Assembly (NCBI RefSeq): GCF_040932005.1
Contig: NZ_CP162416.1
Coordinates: 1-60,766, forward strand
Direction: 5' to 3'
Source of the DNA: Aestuariibius sp. HNIBRBA575
GTDB lineage: Bacteria > Pseudomonadota > Alphaproteobacteria > Rhodobacterales > Rhodobacteraceae
DNA: 60,766 nucleotides
The translations under genes and the position numbers were made by a program. Below the pieces are notes generated by a model. It did no database searches and had not been told where the DNA came from. It saw only the letters and a list, made by a program, of their open reading frames with translations. Below are positions 8,618 through 17,641 of this stretch, piece after piece (the first letter of the stretch is position 1; every line of letters starts with the position of its first letter).

Positions 8618-10948
8618 TTAAATTGCGGTGCTGGCCAGTTTTTTCATGACCACTTTGAACGCGTTTTCATCGGCATCGGTGAAATACAGATCACAGTCGT
8701 AGCCCTGATCATCCATGAAGTGGAAAATCCGTTTTGGGGCGTTTTTGGGATAGGGGACCAGCAGGGTTGCGATGCGGTGGCGGCGCGATTTTGGATAGGT
8801 CACGCTGAGGAAGGACCCGATGGGCTGGTCTTTGATTTCGGCCATGTCGACACCGGGATAGCCTTTGGTCTGGCTGATCTGGGGCGTGCCGGATTCCGAC
8901 CAGATGACCTGACCGTAAAACCCGGCCTTTTCGCCGGTCATGCGGAACGAATTTTCGCCCAGCTCAAAGCCGTGATTGGCGTGCAGCCGCCATTCGATGT
9001 CGATGTCTTGGCTGGCATCGATGCTGTCCACGATGATGAAATAGCTGTCGCGGACAAAATAGACTTCGCGTTCCACGGACGTGACTTCTGGGGATACCAG
9101 TTTGTAGGCCGGGGTGGCGTCGCCTTTGATATAGATGTGATCGTCGTGTTGCTGGGCGGCTTTGATCGTGCCGACCGATTGCATTTGCATGGCTTTGTCG
9201 CGGCCCGCATATTGGCCCTGCCCATTGATCAGGATCGCGTTTTTTGATTTGGTCTGTTTGCGCCAATCCTGATGCATCGAGCTGTTGAACGACACGTAAT
9301 AACCCGATTGCACGGCCAGATCTTCGCCATAGGCGGACAGGCAAAACGCGTTTTGATCTCCGTGGCTGTGGCTGATCGCCCCAAAGGGGGACGCCTTCAT
9401 CACGAATTGAATATGCTGGTCGGGATCATCCAGACGAAGCTGGATCGCAGCCCATCCGATCCCTTTGAAAAACCGCAATTTGTCGATGTCAGACGGGGCA
9501 ACTGCGTCAATCACCGGCCAATCGGTGCGATACAGCATTTCGTCAAAATTCAGGTCCCACCAGCCGTAATTGTAAAACGCCATTTCGGTGCCGGGATCGT
9601 TGCGTTTGATTTCGTCGTAATACCATTGATAGGCGCCATTGCCGGTCACACCCGCAAATTGACGCAGGTTATAGCCGATTTTCAGGCAGGGCAGATCGCC
9701 CATGGTGCTGTCATCGCCAAAGGTGGCACGGCGTGTATCGGGCGCTTTGGTATAAAGCGGCATGTCGCCGGTTTTCTGGAAAAAGGGCCGGTCATACAGG
9801 TTCAGCCCGGTGTACAATTTCAGCAGGTTCGCGGCTTCGGTCAGGTAGGCCATGCCGGTCATCCAGTAATGCGGCCCCTCGGCCCAGCCGCCATCCGTGT
9901 CACCCCAGGGCGAATAGACGGTGAACAGAAATTCGATGGAATAATCCAGCCAGTCGCGGGCTTCTGGTTCTTCGTTCAGCAGGGCGATGCTGGCGGGGAT
10001 CAGCACCGCATAAACCGCCCGCACAGCATGGCTGTCATAGGGGAACAGGTGGATATTGGCGTGTTTGATGATGTGATCGGCAATCTCGCGGGTGCGGATC
10101 AGCAGGGATGCGCGCACCATGTCGCGTTCGTCCTGTGTCAGATCATGATACAGCCAATCATAGCCCCAAGCCAGCGCATCGGTGACGCGAAACGCCCATT
10201 CGTCGGTATAGCCGCGTGACGTGGTGCCGGCGGGGTCCCAGCTGGCCACTTCGAGCAGCCATTCCTTGGCGCGGGCCACCATGTCGGGATTGTCGGTGAC
10301 ATGTCCGCCGATTGCCAGATGACGGATCGCATAGATCAGTTCCTGACAATCAATGTAGGTTTGACGCCAGATCGACGCGACCCGTTTGTGATCGGGATAG
10401 CCCGCAGGTTCGCCCATCACGGGGCGGTCCATCCATGGCAGCACGGATTTTTCGTAAAACGTGGACCATGTGCAATGATCGGCATCTTTGGCCACGGCGG
10501 ATTTGAATTTTTTCAACCCCTTAGGCCCCAGCCAAAGACGGGGATGTGCGCCGTCCGCATCTGCATAGCGGGCTTGGCGGTCGGGCAAGGGGATCACGGG
10601 CAGATCGGCGGCCACATCAAAGCTGCGCGATGTGGACCAGTCGGTTTTTGGCGCGCCGGATTGCGCATCCCAAACCGCATAGGACCAGTGATATTGACCC
10701 GGTTCAAACGCCGCATCAGGCGTGTGGAAATTCAGCGGAATGTCAGAAAACACCTGCGTTTTGGCGGCGGGATATTCTGGATCGGGTGAGACCCGCAAAA
10801 CATAGCTGGCTTCGTCTTCGACCACGGGCAACCACATGAAACGGGGCGGGTTTTCCACCACAGAACCGCCATCTGGTGCGTATTGAATGTTCAGCCGCCC
10901 GGCGCGGGGTTCGTCCAGATAGGCCAATGTAGAAGTCGTCGTCGCCAT
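8618..10948 (-). CDS. Exo-type oligoalginate lyase (PL15, Atu3025-like)
   Basis: Polysaccharide lyase of about 776 aa that cuts alginate oligomers from the end by beta-elimination, giving unsaturated monouronate. N-terminal beta-sandwich, central alpha/alpha-barrel (about residues 150-450) and C-terminal heparinase II/III-like beta-sheet domain. From memory, Agrobacterium Atu3025 uses Arg199, His311, Arg314, Tyr365 and His531; here R195, H307, R310, Y361 and H527 occur at a constant offset of four in DHKRVASIWR, PYDSHAVRAV, GPHYWMTG and ISHSHGDQ. There is no signal peptide, so it acts in the cytoplasm on imported oligomers. ATG 10948 was chosen for its AAGGA about 10 nt upstream; the frame opens at 10993. 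It is cotranscribed with the importer. Confidence 0.9.
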   Translation of the reverse strand: MATTTSTLAYLDEPRAGRLNIQYAPDGGSVVENPPRFMWLPVVEDEASYVLRVSPDPEYPAAKTQVFSDIPLNFHTPDAAFEPGQYHWSYAVWDAQSGAPKTDWSTSRSFDVAADLPVIPLPDRQARYADADGAHPRLWLGPKGLKKFKSAVAKDADHCTWSTFYEKSVLPWMDRPVMGEPAGYPDHKRVASIWRQTYIDCQELIYAIRHLAIGGHVTDNPDMVARAKEWLLEVASWDPAGTTSRGYTDEWAFRVTDALAWGYDWLYHDLTQDERDMVRASLLIRTREIADHIIKHANIHLFPYDSHAVRAVYAVLIPASIALLNEEPEARDWLDYSIEFLFTVYSPWGDTDGGWAEGPHYWMTGMAYLTEAANLLKLYTGLNLYDRPFFQKTGDMPLYTKAPDTRRATFGDDSTMGDLPCLKIGYNLRQFAGVTGNGAYQWYYDEIKRNDPGTEMAFYNYGWWDLNFDEMLYRTDWPVIDAVAPSDIDKLRFFKGIGWAAIQLRLDDPDQHIQFVMKASPFGAISHSHGDQNAFCLSAYGEDLAVQSGYYVSFNSSMHQDWRKQTKSKNAILINGQGQYAGRDKAMQMQSVGTIKAAQQHDDHIYIKGDATPAYKLVSPEVTSVEREVYFVRDSYFIIVDSIDASQDIDIEWRLHANHGFELGENSFRMTGEKAGFYGQVIWSESGTPQISQTKGYPGVDMAEIKDQPIGSFLSVTYPKSRRHRIATLLVPYPKNAPKRIFHFMDDQGYDCDLYFTDADENAFKVVMKKLASTAI

Positions 10949-10979
10949 CGAATTGTGGTCCTTGAATAAAGAAAAAGAT

Positions 10980-11013
10980 GGGCCGCCCCGCAAACTGGAG
11001 AGCAGGGCAGCCC
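10980..11013 (-). other. Stem-loop after the alginate-binding-protein gene
   Basis: On the minus strand GGGCTGCCC pairs with GGGCGGCCC (eight Watson-Crick pairs plus one G:U), followed by the T-rich stretch ATCTTTTTC. It could be a partial terminator or 3' stabiliser between the binding-protein gene and the lyase gene. Confidence 0.6.
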
Positions 11014-11022
11014 GGCAGTCGC

Positions 11023-12570
11023 CTATTCGCCGTATTGACGGTCATAGGCGGATTGCATCGCGGCCAGCACTTCGGTCATGCCGAGGCGATCCAGCTGCGC
11101 CAGATAATCGTCCCATTCGTCCTCGACGTTACCGGTGCCCAAAATCCACGCTTGCTGACGTTCCAGCATATAGGTGCGGATGCTGATCCAGTGATCGTCA
11201 TAGACGTCTTGTTCGGCTTCGTTGAAGGCCACGCCCAGGAACTGATCAATCAGGTAATCGCCTTGGTCATATAGGGCGATGCCGCGCAGCGCGTGTTCGT
11301 TGCTCCACTGGATTTCATAATTGTAATCCTGCCAGAACCCACGCCGCACCTGCGCGCCGATATTGTTCAGCTTGGCGTTCACAGCGCCATCTTGGGCTAG
11401 GAATTCTTCGGTAAAGACGGGGGCGCCGTCAACCAGCGTGTATTGTTCCCCTTCGATGCCGAAATTGGCCAAACGGCGGCCTTCTTCGGACCACCAGAAA
11501 TCCATGTATTTGATGGTTTCGACAGGGTTTTCATTGGTATAGCTGATCGCCCAGCCTTCGGGTTTGATCGGGATGCGACGGTGTTCTTCCATGCGCACGC
11601 CGCTGATGGATTCAGGCGGTGGGAAGGCTTGGAATGAAAAGCCGGGCACAGCTTCGGCAACGGAATCGTTGTAGCCTGCGGTAGAGGCAAACCAGTCATG
11701 GGTGAACCCGCCCAGATCGTTGGACAGCAGATAATCGCGCGCAGATGATCCACGTGTGAACACTTCTGGATCGATCAGACCCTCTGCGTACCATTGCGCG
11801 ATATGTTTGATGCCGTCGCGGTAGCCGTCACCGACATAGCCGTGGCGCACTTCGCCGTCCGCAATGTGGAAATCGTGATAGGTGTCCGACCCAGAGCTGC
11901 GACCATCCCAGAACGTGACCAGACGCAGGATTTCTTCCCAATTGCGGAAAAACGCGGGCACTTCGTCCATTTCGCCGTTGCCGTTTGGATCTCCATTGCG
12001 GAATGCAGTCAGAACCGCGTGCAGCTCTTCGACGTTTTGGGGATGGTCCAGACCCAGCGTTTCCAGCCAGTCTTCGCGGATGAAATAGGCGCGGCCATAT
12101 TTGCCATCTGTCAGATAGGGCACAAAATACATGTTGCCATCCGCCGCGAGGGCCGAGGCAAAGATTTCAGGGCGCGCATCCATTTGCGCCTGAATGTTTG
12201 GCGCATATTCAGCGATCAGATCCTGAAGCGGAATGAACGCGCCTTCGGGGCCATAGCGGTTGGCATTGTCTTTGAACCGGGCACCGCCCACGATGTCGGG
12301 AATGTCGCCTGAGGCCAACATCAGGTTGAACGCTTCTTCGCTGTCGGTGGTGTTGCCTGCGGTGGCGTTGCGCAGGGACACGCCGGTCATGCGCGCGGCT
12401 TCTTGTTCGACGGGCCAATCATCCACATAGGTAAAACGGCGGTCGTGCAAATGGATCGATAATTCAAGCGGTTCGTCCACAACTTGCAAATGCCCATCGG
12501 CCATCACGCTGGCGGGTGTGGTCAGAACAGTGGTGGCAAGGGCCACCGCCCAAAACGTCGAATTTCGCAT
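11023..12570 (-). CDS. ABC transporter solute-binding protein, AlgQ-like
   Basis: Periplasmic binding protein of 515 aa for alginate oligosaccharides. The Sec signal peptide ends near PASVMADGHL and has no lipobox Cys. The length, much larger than most CUT1 binding proteins (about 400 aa), matches the AlgQ1/AlgQ2/LipO type that feeds LplB/LplC-type permeases. ATG 12570 is set by GGAGGATAAT immediately upstream; an in-frame ATG at 12603 would overlap the permease gene and add a poor leader. It lies between the permease genes and the PL15 gene, like the Agrobacterium and Sphingomonas alginate importers. Substrate is inferred from context. Confidence 0.88.
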   Translation of the reverse strand: MRNSTFWAVALATTVLTTPASVMADGHLQVVDEPLELSIHLHDRRFTYVDDWPVEQEAARMTGVSLRNATAGNTTDSEEAFNLMLASGDIPDIVGGARFKDNANRYGPEGAFIPLQDLIAEYAPNIQAQMDARPEIFASALAADGNMYFVPYLTDGKYGRAYFIREDWLETLGLDHPQNVEELHAVLTAFRNGDPNGNGEMDEVPAFFRNWEEILRLVTFWDGRSSGSDTYHDFHIADGEVRHGYVGDGYRDGIKHIAQWYAEGLIDPEVFTRGSSARDYLLSNDLGGFTHDWFASTAGYNDSVAEAVPGFSFQAFPPPESISGVRMEEHRRIPIKPEGWAISYTNENPVETIKYMDFWWSEEGRRLANFGIEGEQYTLVDGAPVFTEEFLAQDGAVNAKLNNIGAQVRRGFWQDYNYEIQWSNEHALRGIALYDQGDYLIDQFLGVAFNEAEQDVYDDHWISIRTYMLERQQAWILGTGNVEDEWDDYLAQLDRLGMTEVLAAMQSAYDRQYGE

Positions 12571-12599
12571 ATTATCCTCCCTAAGGTTCATGCGTTTGG

Positions 12600-13481
12600 T
12601 CATTCTTTGACACCGCCAACAAGGATGCCGCGGTTGAAGTATTTCTGGATGAACGGGTAGACGATCAGCACCGGGATGATCGAACAGACGATGATCGCGG
12701 CCGTGACCGTTTCGACGGAATAGGCGGCGTTCATGGCGGTGGCTGAAAACTGATCATCGGCTGTCAATTCGACGATCACGCGGCGCAGATAGACCTGCAA
12801 TGGCAGTTTGTCTTGGTCGTTCAACAGCACCATCGCCCAGAAAAATCCGTTCCAGCGCGACACGATACAAAACAGCGTCACCGTGGCGATGGCGGGTTTG
12901 GACAGGGGCACATAGACCTTCCACAACACTTGGAAATCATTGGCGCCATCCATGCGGGCGGCCTCTTCGAAACTGGCGGGGATGCCTTCGAAAAAGTTGC
13001 GCAAAAGGATGATGTTAAACCCGTTGACCGCAAAGCCGATGATGATGCCAAAATAGCTGTCCAGCAGGCCCAAATCGCGCATGTTCAGGAAAAACGGGAT
13101 CATGCCAGCGTGGAACCACATGGTGAACGCGACCATCAGATTCCAGAACCGGCGGCCCTTTAGCTGGGGGCGCGACAGGGCGTAGGATCCGGGGATGATG
13201 ATGATCAGGCTCATGATCACGCCGCCGATCGTATAGATGAACGTGTTTTTGTAGCTGATCCAGAATTCTGACGAACTGAGCACCCATTTATAGGCTTCGA
13301 ATGTGGTTTCGATAGGCCCCAGCACCACATTGCCCGCCGCCGCCTGCCCCCCCGAACTGAGCGAAATCGACGCGATATAAAGGAACGGGTACAACGTCGA
13401 CAGCGTGAACAGCCCGATCAGGAACATGTTGATATAGGCAAACAATTTGTCGCCGCGCGAATAGAGGTTCATATTCTGCAT
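12600..13481 (-). CDS. ABC transporter permease, AlgM2/LplC-like
   Basis: Inner-membrane permease subunit of 293 aa with about six membrane segments and the cytoplasmic EAA loop EEAARMDGANDFQVLWKVYVP, which contacts the ATPase. LplC-type CUT1 permeases pair with an LplB-type partner, encoded directly upstream after a 10-bp gap. ATG 13481 has AAGGGG about 8 nt upstream. Together with the other permease, ATPase and binding protein it forms a complete importer for alginate oligomers (inferred). Confidence 0.9.
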   Translation of the reverse strand: MQNMNLYSRGDKLFAYINMFLIGLFTLSTLYPFLYIASISLSSGGQAAAGNVVLGPIETTFEAYKWVLSSSEFWISYKNTFIYTIGGVIMSLIIIIPGSYALSRPQLKGRRFWNLMVAFTMWFHAGMIPFFLNMRDLGLLDSYFGIIIGFAVNGFNIILLRNFFEGIPASFEEAARMDGANDFQVLWKVYVPLSKPAIATVTLFCIVSRWNGFFWAMVLLNDQDKLPLQVYLRRVIVELTADDQFSATAMNAAYSVETVTAAIIVCSIIPVLIVYPFIQKYFNRGILVGGVKE

Positions 13482-13491
13482 GATCAGCCCC

Positions 13492-14418
13492 TTACCAAAG
13501 CGAAGTTTTGGAAACGCGGCGGGAAATTGTGTTGGCGGTCATCACCAGCACAAAGGCCACCACGGCGTTGAACAGACCGGCTGCGCCTGCCAGATCGTAT
13601 TGTCCGGCTTGCAGGCCCTGACGATAGATAAAGGTGTTGACCACATCCGCCGTTTGATAGGTCGCGGGCTGATACAGCAGGATGATCATTTCAAACCCGA
13701 CCTCCAGCAGATTGCCGATGCGGATGATCAGCATGAAGATGATCGTGGGCAGGATCGACGGCAGGGTGATTTTCCAGACCATCTGCCAACGGGACGCCCC
13801 GTCGATGACCGCACTTTCGTAGAGGGATGGATTGACCCCGGCGATGGCGGCCAGAAACACGATGGAGGAAAACCCGGCCTCTTGCCAAATGGTGGACCCG
13901 ATATAGATGGGACGGAACCATTCCGGCTTGGTCAGGAAATAGACGGAATCGACTCCAAACCAGCCAATCACCGTGTTCACGATCCCCGCAGAGGGGGAAA
14001 AGGCGGTGATCACGATCCCGGCGATAATCACCGACGAAATAAAGTGCGGCAGATAGGTGATCGTCTGGGCGGTGCGTTTGAAAAACTGGTTCAGGATTTC
14101 GTTGAACATCAACGCCAGAAAGATCGGCACAGGGAACCCGATACACAGGCTGAGGGCGGATAATGTGACGGTGTTTTTCAGGGCGCGGATGAACTGATCA
14201 TTGGCAAACAGCGCATGAAAATGGTCCAGCCCAACCCAAGGCGATCCCTGAATGCCGCGAAAGATGCTGTAATCTTTGAACGCGATTTGCAGGCCATACA
14301 TGGGTTTATAAAGGAACACGAGCAGCCAGATGATCGTGGGCGCCAGCAGGATATAAAGCTGCCAATTGGCGCGCATATGATCGGCAAAGTGATGCAGCCT
14401 GGAATTGTGATTTTCCAT
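13492..14418 (-). CDS. ABC transporter permease, AlgM1/LplB-like
   Basis: Inner-membrane permease of 308 aa. Membrane segments begin with LYILLAPTIIWLLVFLYKPM; the EAA loop is YESAVIDGASRWQMVWKITLP. The N-terminal extension before the first helix and the overall type resemble LplB/AlgM1. It sits 12 bp after the ATPase gene and directly before the AlgM2-like gene, all on one strand, so it is part of the alginate importer operon. Confidence 0.9.
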   Translation of the reverse strand: MENHNSRLHHFADHMRANWQLYILLAPTIIWLLVFLYKPMYGLQIAFKDYSIFRGIQGSPWVGLDHFHALFANDQFIRALKNTVTLSALSLCIGFPVPIFLALMFNEILNQFFKRTAQTITYLPHFISSVIIAGIVITAFSPSAGIVNTVIGWFGVDSVYFLTKPEWFRPIYIGSTIWQEAGFSSIVFLAAIAGVNPSLYESAVIDGASRWQMVWKITLPSILPTIIFMLIIRIGNLLEVGFEMIILLYQPATYQTADVVNTFIYRQGLQAGQYDLAGAAGLFNAVVAFVLVMTANTISRRVSKTSLW

Positions 14419-14430
14419 CTCTAACCCGCC

Positions 14431-15531
14431 CTAAATCGTGCCTGGATGGCCAAACGCCATGCCGGATTCCCCGTCGAAAACTTTGATCTGTTCGGGGGCG
14501 ATGGACAGGGATGTGACATCGCTTAGTCGCATGACTTCGCCGTTTGTGTCGGCTTTGATGACAAAGGGTTTGTTGGCCACATGGGTGTGCAGCAACGCCT
14601 CAGAACCCAGGGTTTCGATCAGGTCCAGTTCGACCGGCAATTGTGACCCGCCCGCGATCGGGGTGATCGATACATGTTCGGGGCGCATGCCGACAACGAT
14701 CTTGCGACCGGTGGCGTTTTTCAACGCGTCCAAAGCGGGCAATTGCACATCCACATCCCCGATTTTGGCGACGGGTCCGGCATCATTAGACCCAACAACG
14801 GCGTCGATCTGGTTCATCGGGGGCGATCCGATAAACCCCGCAACAAAGGTGTTCACCGGGTTGTTGAACAGGTCCATCGGCGTGCCGATCTGTTCGATTT
14901 TGCCGTCGCTCATCACCACAATGCGGTCGGCCAAGGTCATGGCTTCGACCTGATCATGGGTCACATAAATGCTGGTCACGCCCAGACGATTATGCAGGCG
15001 TTTAATCTCGGCGCGCATTTGGGTGCGCAGCTTGGCGTCCAGATTGGACAAGGGTTCGTCAAACAGGAACACTTCGGGATGGCGCACAATCGCGCGGCCC
15101 ATGGCAACCCGTTGGCGCTGACCGCCGGACAAATCCGCGGGGCGGCGATCCAGATATTCGCTCAGCCCCAGAATATCGGCGACCTCGGAAACGGACTGGA
15201 CGATCTGGTCTTTCTTGACCTTACGAATGCGCAGGCCAAACGCGATATTGTCGGCCACATTCAGGTGCGGGTATAGGGCGTAGTTCTGAAACACCATCGC
15301 CACATCGCGGTCTTTGGGCGCAACTCGATTGACCACACGATCGGCGATTTTGAGCACCCCGTCGGAAATTTCTTCTAGCCCGGCGATCATCCGCAACGTC
15401 GTGGATTTGCCACAGCCAGACGGGCCAACCAACACGACAAATTCCTGAGGCGCGATTTCCAAGTCGATCCCGTGGACCACTTCGACCGCCCCGTAGCGTT
15501 TGACAATTTGCTCAAGAACTACGCCTGACAT
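14431..15531 (-). CDS. ABC transporter ATPase, UgpC/MsmK type (AlgS-like)
   Basis: Energises the alginate-oligomer importer. Walker [12 protein letters not shown]-loop VFQNYALYPH, signature [15 protein letters not shown], Walker [13 protein letters not shown] and switch His in [12 protein letters not shown] are intact, followed by the C-terminal regulatory beta-domain typical of CUT1 ATPases (366 aa in total). GGAGG precedes the ATG. It overlaps the end of the GntR gene by 13 bp, so regulator and transporter are transcribed together. Such ATPases are often shared, so it could also energise the ATPase-less importer at 29-32 kb. Confidence 0.92.
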   Translation of the reverse strand: MSGVVLEQIVKRYGAVEVVHGIDLEIAPQEFVVLVGPSGCGKSTTLRMIAGLEEISDGVLKIADRVVNRVAPKDRDVAMVFQNYALYPHLNVADNIAFGLRIRKVKKDQIVQSVSEVADILGLSEYLDRRPADLSGGQRQRVAMGRAIVRHPEVFLFDEPLSNLDAKLRTQMRAEIKRLHNRLGVTSIYVTHDQVEAMTLADRIVVMSDGKIEQIGTPMDLFNNPVNTFVAGFIGSPPMNQIDAVVGSNDAGPVAKIGDVDVQLPALDALKNATGRKIVVGMRPEHVSITPIAGGSQLPVELDLIETLGSEALLHTHVANKPFVIKADTNGEVMRLSDVTSLSIAPEQIKVFDGESGMAFGHPGTI

Positions 15532-16250
15532 GTTTCCTCCATCCCCTGATGCACGCCGCCATTGGGGGATTTCCCCCGCTTTTGGCGTGACCGCGTCGTG
15601 TTAAGTGTTTCGATAAAAGCCAGCAGGTCGGGGCGATCCGCGATGACTTTGGCTTCGTTCCGTTTGTTGTGGATACGCCGTAGATGGCGCACGCGATGCA
15701 CATCGGCCTGCGTGCGATGAATGACGTCCCAGACATGCGGCACGCCGGCGACCTCAAAAATGGTTTTGTGCAGCAGCTCATCCAGATGAAAGAACCCTTC
15801 GTGGTTCTTTTGGGCGACGCACCGCTCTTGCTGGGCCATGATATCGGCAAAGATGTCCCTGAAATCACGTCGGTTTTTATGCTTAGCGGCGGCGCGCACC
15901 CCGCCAATTTCAAGGTGCAGGCGGGTAAAACAGGCCGCGGCGTAGCGATTTACATTTAAAGGGGCGACATAGGTGCCACTTTTGGGAACAATATTTACAA
16001 GTTCAACTTCTTCGAGCCGAATGATCGCTTCGCGGACCGGGGTTTTGCTGGCGCTGAAAATCTGGGCGACTTCTTTTTCTGAAATCAGCTGACCGGGATA
16101 GATTTTGAGGGTCACGATCAGGTTTCGCAGGTGGTTATATACCTGATTTGCCACAGAAATATCACCATTTAGGGTGATACCCCTTAGCAAGTCACTTAGC
16201 GAAACATCCCGCGCAAATTCAGGGCGCGGATGTGCGTGATCTGATGGCAT
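15519..16250 (-). CDS. GntR-family regulator (FCD type), first gene of the alginate operon
   Basis: Transcription factor with an N-terminal winged helix (VYNHLRNLIVTLKIYPGQLISEKEVAQIF, then SKTPVREAIIRLEE) and a C-terminal FCD effector domain whose metal-binding His residues are visible (FHLDELLHKTIFE, VHRVRHLRRIH). ATG 16250 is set by AGGGAGGGG just upstream; the frame extends to 16274. As first gene of the alginate operon it probably autoregulates and responds to a breakdown intermediate such as DEH or KDG (inference). The upstream region carries repeated TTTACAAA sequences that could be its operators. Confidence 0.85.
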   Translation of the reverse strand: MPSDHAHPRPEFARDVSLSDLLRGITLNGDISVANQVYNHLRNLIVTLKIYPGQLISEKEVAQIFSASKTPVREAIIRLEEVELVNIVPKSGTYVAPLNVNRYAAACFTRLHLEIGGVRAAAKHKNRRDFRDIFADIMAQQERCVAQKNHEGFFHLDELLHKTIFEVAGVPHVWDVIHRTQADVHRVRHLRRIHNKRNEAKVIADRPDLLAFIETLNTTRSRQKRGKSPNGGVHQGMEETCQA

Positions 16251-16552
16251 ATCATCCCCTCCCTGAGCTGACATGCAGAAACTAGTATCTTAGTTGTGCA
16301 AATTTGACAATCCAAATATTTACAAATTAATTACAACATTGATGTTTTGGTGAAATTGTAAAATATTGCATCCTCGCGCCCGTAAAATGCGTGGTCAGAA
16401 ATCTGGATAAAGCCCGCAGATGTCGGTTTGATTCGGATTGGGTTGGTAAAAGTCGTAAACTTACATTGACGTTTCACCGATTTAAAAATACAAGTTTTTA
16501 CAAATATGACCCCGTTCAATATTGCGAAATATTGCGTGAAAGGACGACCCGG
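16251..16552. promoter_or_regulatory. Divergent control region between gntR and kdgF
   Basis: A 302-bp AT-rich spacer without a gene. TTTACAAA occurs at 16319-16326 and 16497-16504, and near matches ATTACAAC at 16329 and ATTGTAAAAT at 16355. The same 8-mer in either orientation recurs upstream of rraA and dctP, suggesting a shared FCD-GntR operator. Promoters for both directions should lie here, but no strong -35/-10 pair was identified. Confidence 0.55.
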
Positions 16553-16900
16553 ATGAAAGTGAATTCAGATAATGCGTCAGAGTGGATGATTTCTGGGCCG
16601 GGGGCAAAGCGGCGTTTGTTGTGTGAAAACAAAGCGTTGATGATGGTCGAGTTTCGATTTGAAACCGGCGGTATCGGCGCGCCGCATCACCATGTCCACA
16701 CCCAGACAACCTATGTGGCGTCGGGACTGTTTGAATTCACCCTGTCGGGCGAAACCAAAGTGTTGAAACCCGGGGACGGGCTTTTGATCCCATCCAACGC
16801 GGTTCATTCCTGTATTTGTCTACAAGAGGGCGTGCTGTTTGATGCCTTTGCGCCGCGGCGGGACGATTTTATGCAGGCCCATGGTTGGCCGCTGAGCTAG
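16553..16900 (+). CDS. kdgF: KdgF-like cupin, unsaturated uronate ring-opening enzyme
   Basis: Small cytoplasmic cupin of 115 aa. KdgF proteins convert the cyclic unsaturated uronates released by pectin or alginate lyases to their linear ketone forms (DKI or DEH). Metal ligands lie in APHHHVHTQTTYV with a later His in NAVHSC; the C-terminal DAFAPRRDDFM strongly resembles the FTP.REDFL ending of KdgF. ATG 16553 follows AAAGGA about 12 nt upstream; homology starts here although the frame opens at 16391. It is transcribed divergently from the alginate operon and completes the route from oligomer to DEH. Confidence 0.85.
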   Translation: MKVNSDNASEWMISGPGAKRRLLCENKALMMVEFRFETGGIGAPHHHVHTQTTYVASGLFEFTLSGETKVLKPGDGLLIPSNAVHSCICLQEGVLFDAFAPRRDDFMQAHGWPLS

Positions 16901-16915
16901 ATCCGCGAGAATCCG

Positions 16916-17641
16916 TTAAAACACGGACCCTTCAAACACACGATTTCGGGCATTTTCCACGTGGTTGCGCATGGCGGTGCGGGCCGCGTCTGAATCCTGC
17001 GCAACAATGGCGTCGTAAATTTCGTAATGCTCTTTTTGGACCAGTTCTAATCGTTCCTGCGGCTTGGTCAGGGACAGATTACGGGTCAAATTCATGCCGG
17101 TCAGAATGTTGGATTTCATCGATGTGCGCGCGGCGAGGAAATATTTGTTATCGGACGCCGCGCAGATCACCACATGGAATGCCTCATCGGCGTCAACACC
17201 CAACGCGCCCTCAGAAACACAGCGGTCCAGTTCGGTCAGCGCGTCTTTGAGCCTGAGCAGATCCGCATCGGTGCGACGTTGCGCGGCGATATAGGCGGCT
17301 TCGCCCTCGACGGCGGCGCGAAATTCGAATGTACGCTGAATGTCCGCGATAGACCCAACCGGGGCAAAGTTCAGGATCGCTTCATCCGGGCGGCGCTGCA
17401 CAAAGGAACCGGATCCCTGACGGGACACCACAACGCCATCTTCGCGCAATTGTTTCAACGCCTGACGCAAAATCGGGCGCGACACATTCAGCTGTTCACT
17501 GAGGGCATGTTCCGTCGGCAGCTTGGCCCCGACGGCGATTTCACCTTCGACAATCATCGACAAAACGGTTTCATAGACCCGATCTGATAGGGTCCGGTCG
17601 CGTGGAACGCGGTCCGAAGTGTCGTTTGATTTTGTCTTCAT
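16916..17641 (-). CDS. GntR-family regulator (FCD type) of the mannonate locus
   Basis: FadR-like regulator of 241 aa. Winged helix (RVYETVLSMIVEGEIAVGAKL, LSEQLNVSRPILRQALKQLREDG) and an FCD domain with acidic and His residues in DADEAFHVVICAASDN and MRNHVENARN. ATG 17641 overlaps the rraA stop by 4 bp (ATGA) and has AAAGGGAAG upstream, so it is the last gene of the uxuA/TRAP transcription unit. Probable ligand: a sugar acid from mannonate or uronate catabolism (inference). It is convergent with kdgF, separated by 15 bp. Confidence 0.86.
   Translation of the reverse strand: MKTKSNDTSDRVPRDRTLSDRVYETVLSMIVEGEIAVGAKLPTEHALSEQLNVSRPILRQALKQLREDGVVVSRQGSGSFVQRRPDEAILNFAPVGSIADIQRTFEFRAAVEGEAAYIAAQRRTDADLLRLKDALTELDRCVSEGALGVDADEAFHVVICAASDNKYFLAARTSMKSNILTGMNLTRNLSLTKPQERLELVQKEHYEIYDAIVAQDSDAARTAMRNHVENARNRVFEGSVF

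Noticed and set aside
8450..10219. Long plus-strand frames (265 and 315 codons)
   Set aside because: Antisense to the DEH reductase and PL15 genes; no domain recognised, and the opposite strand encodes conserved catalytic residues.
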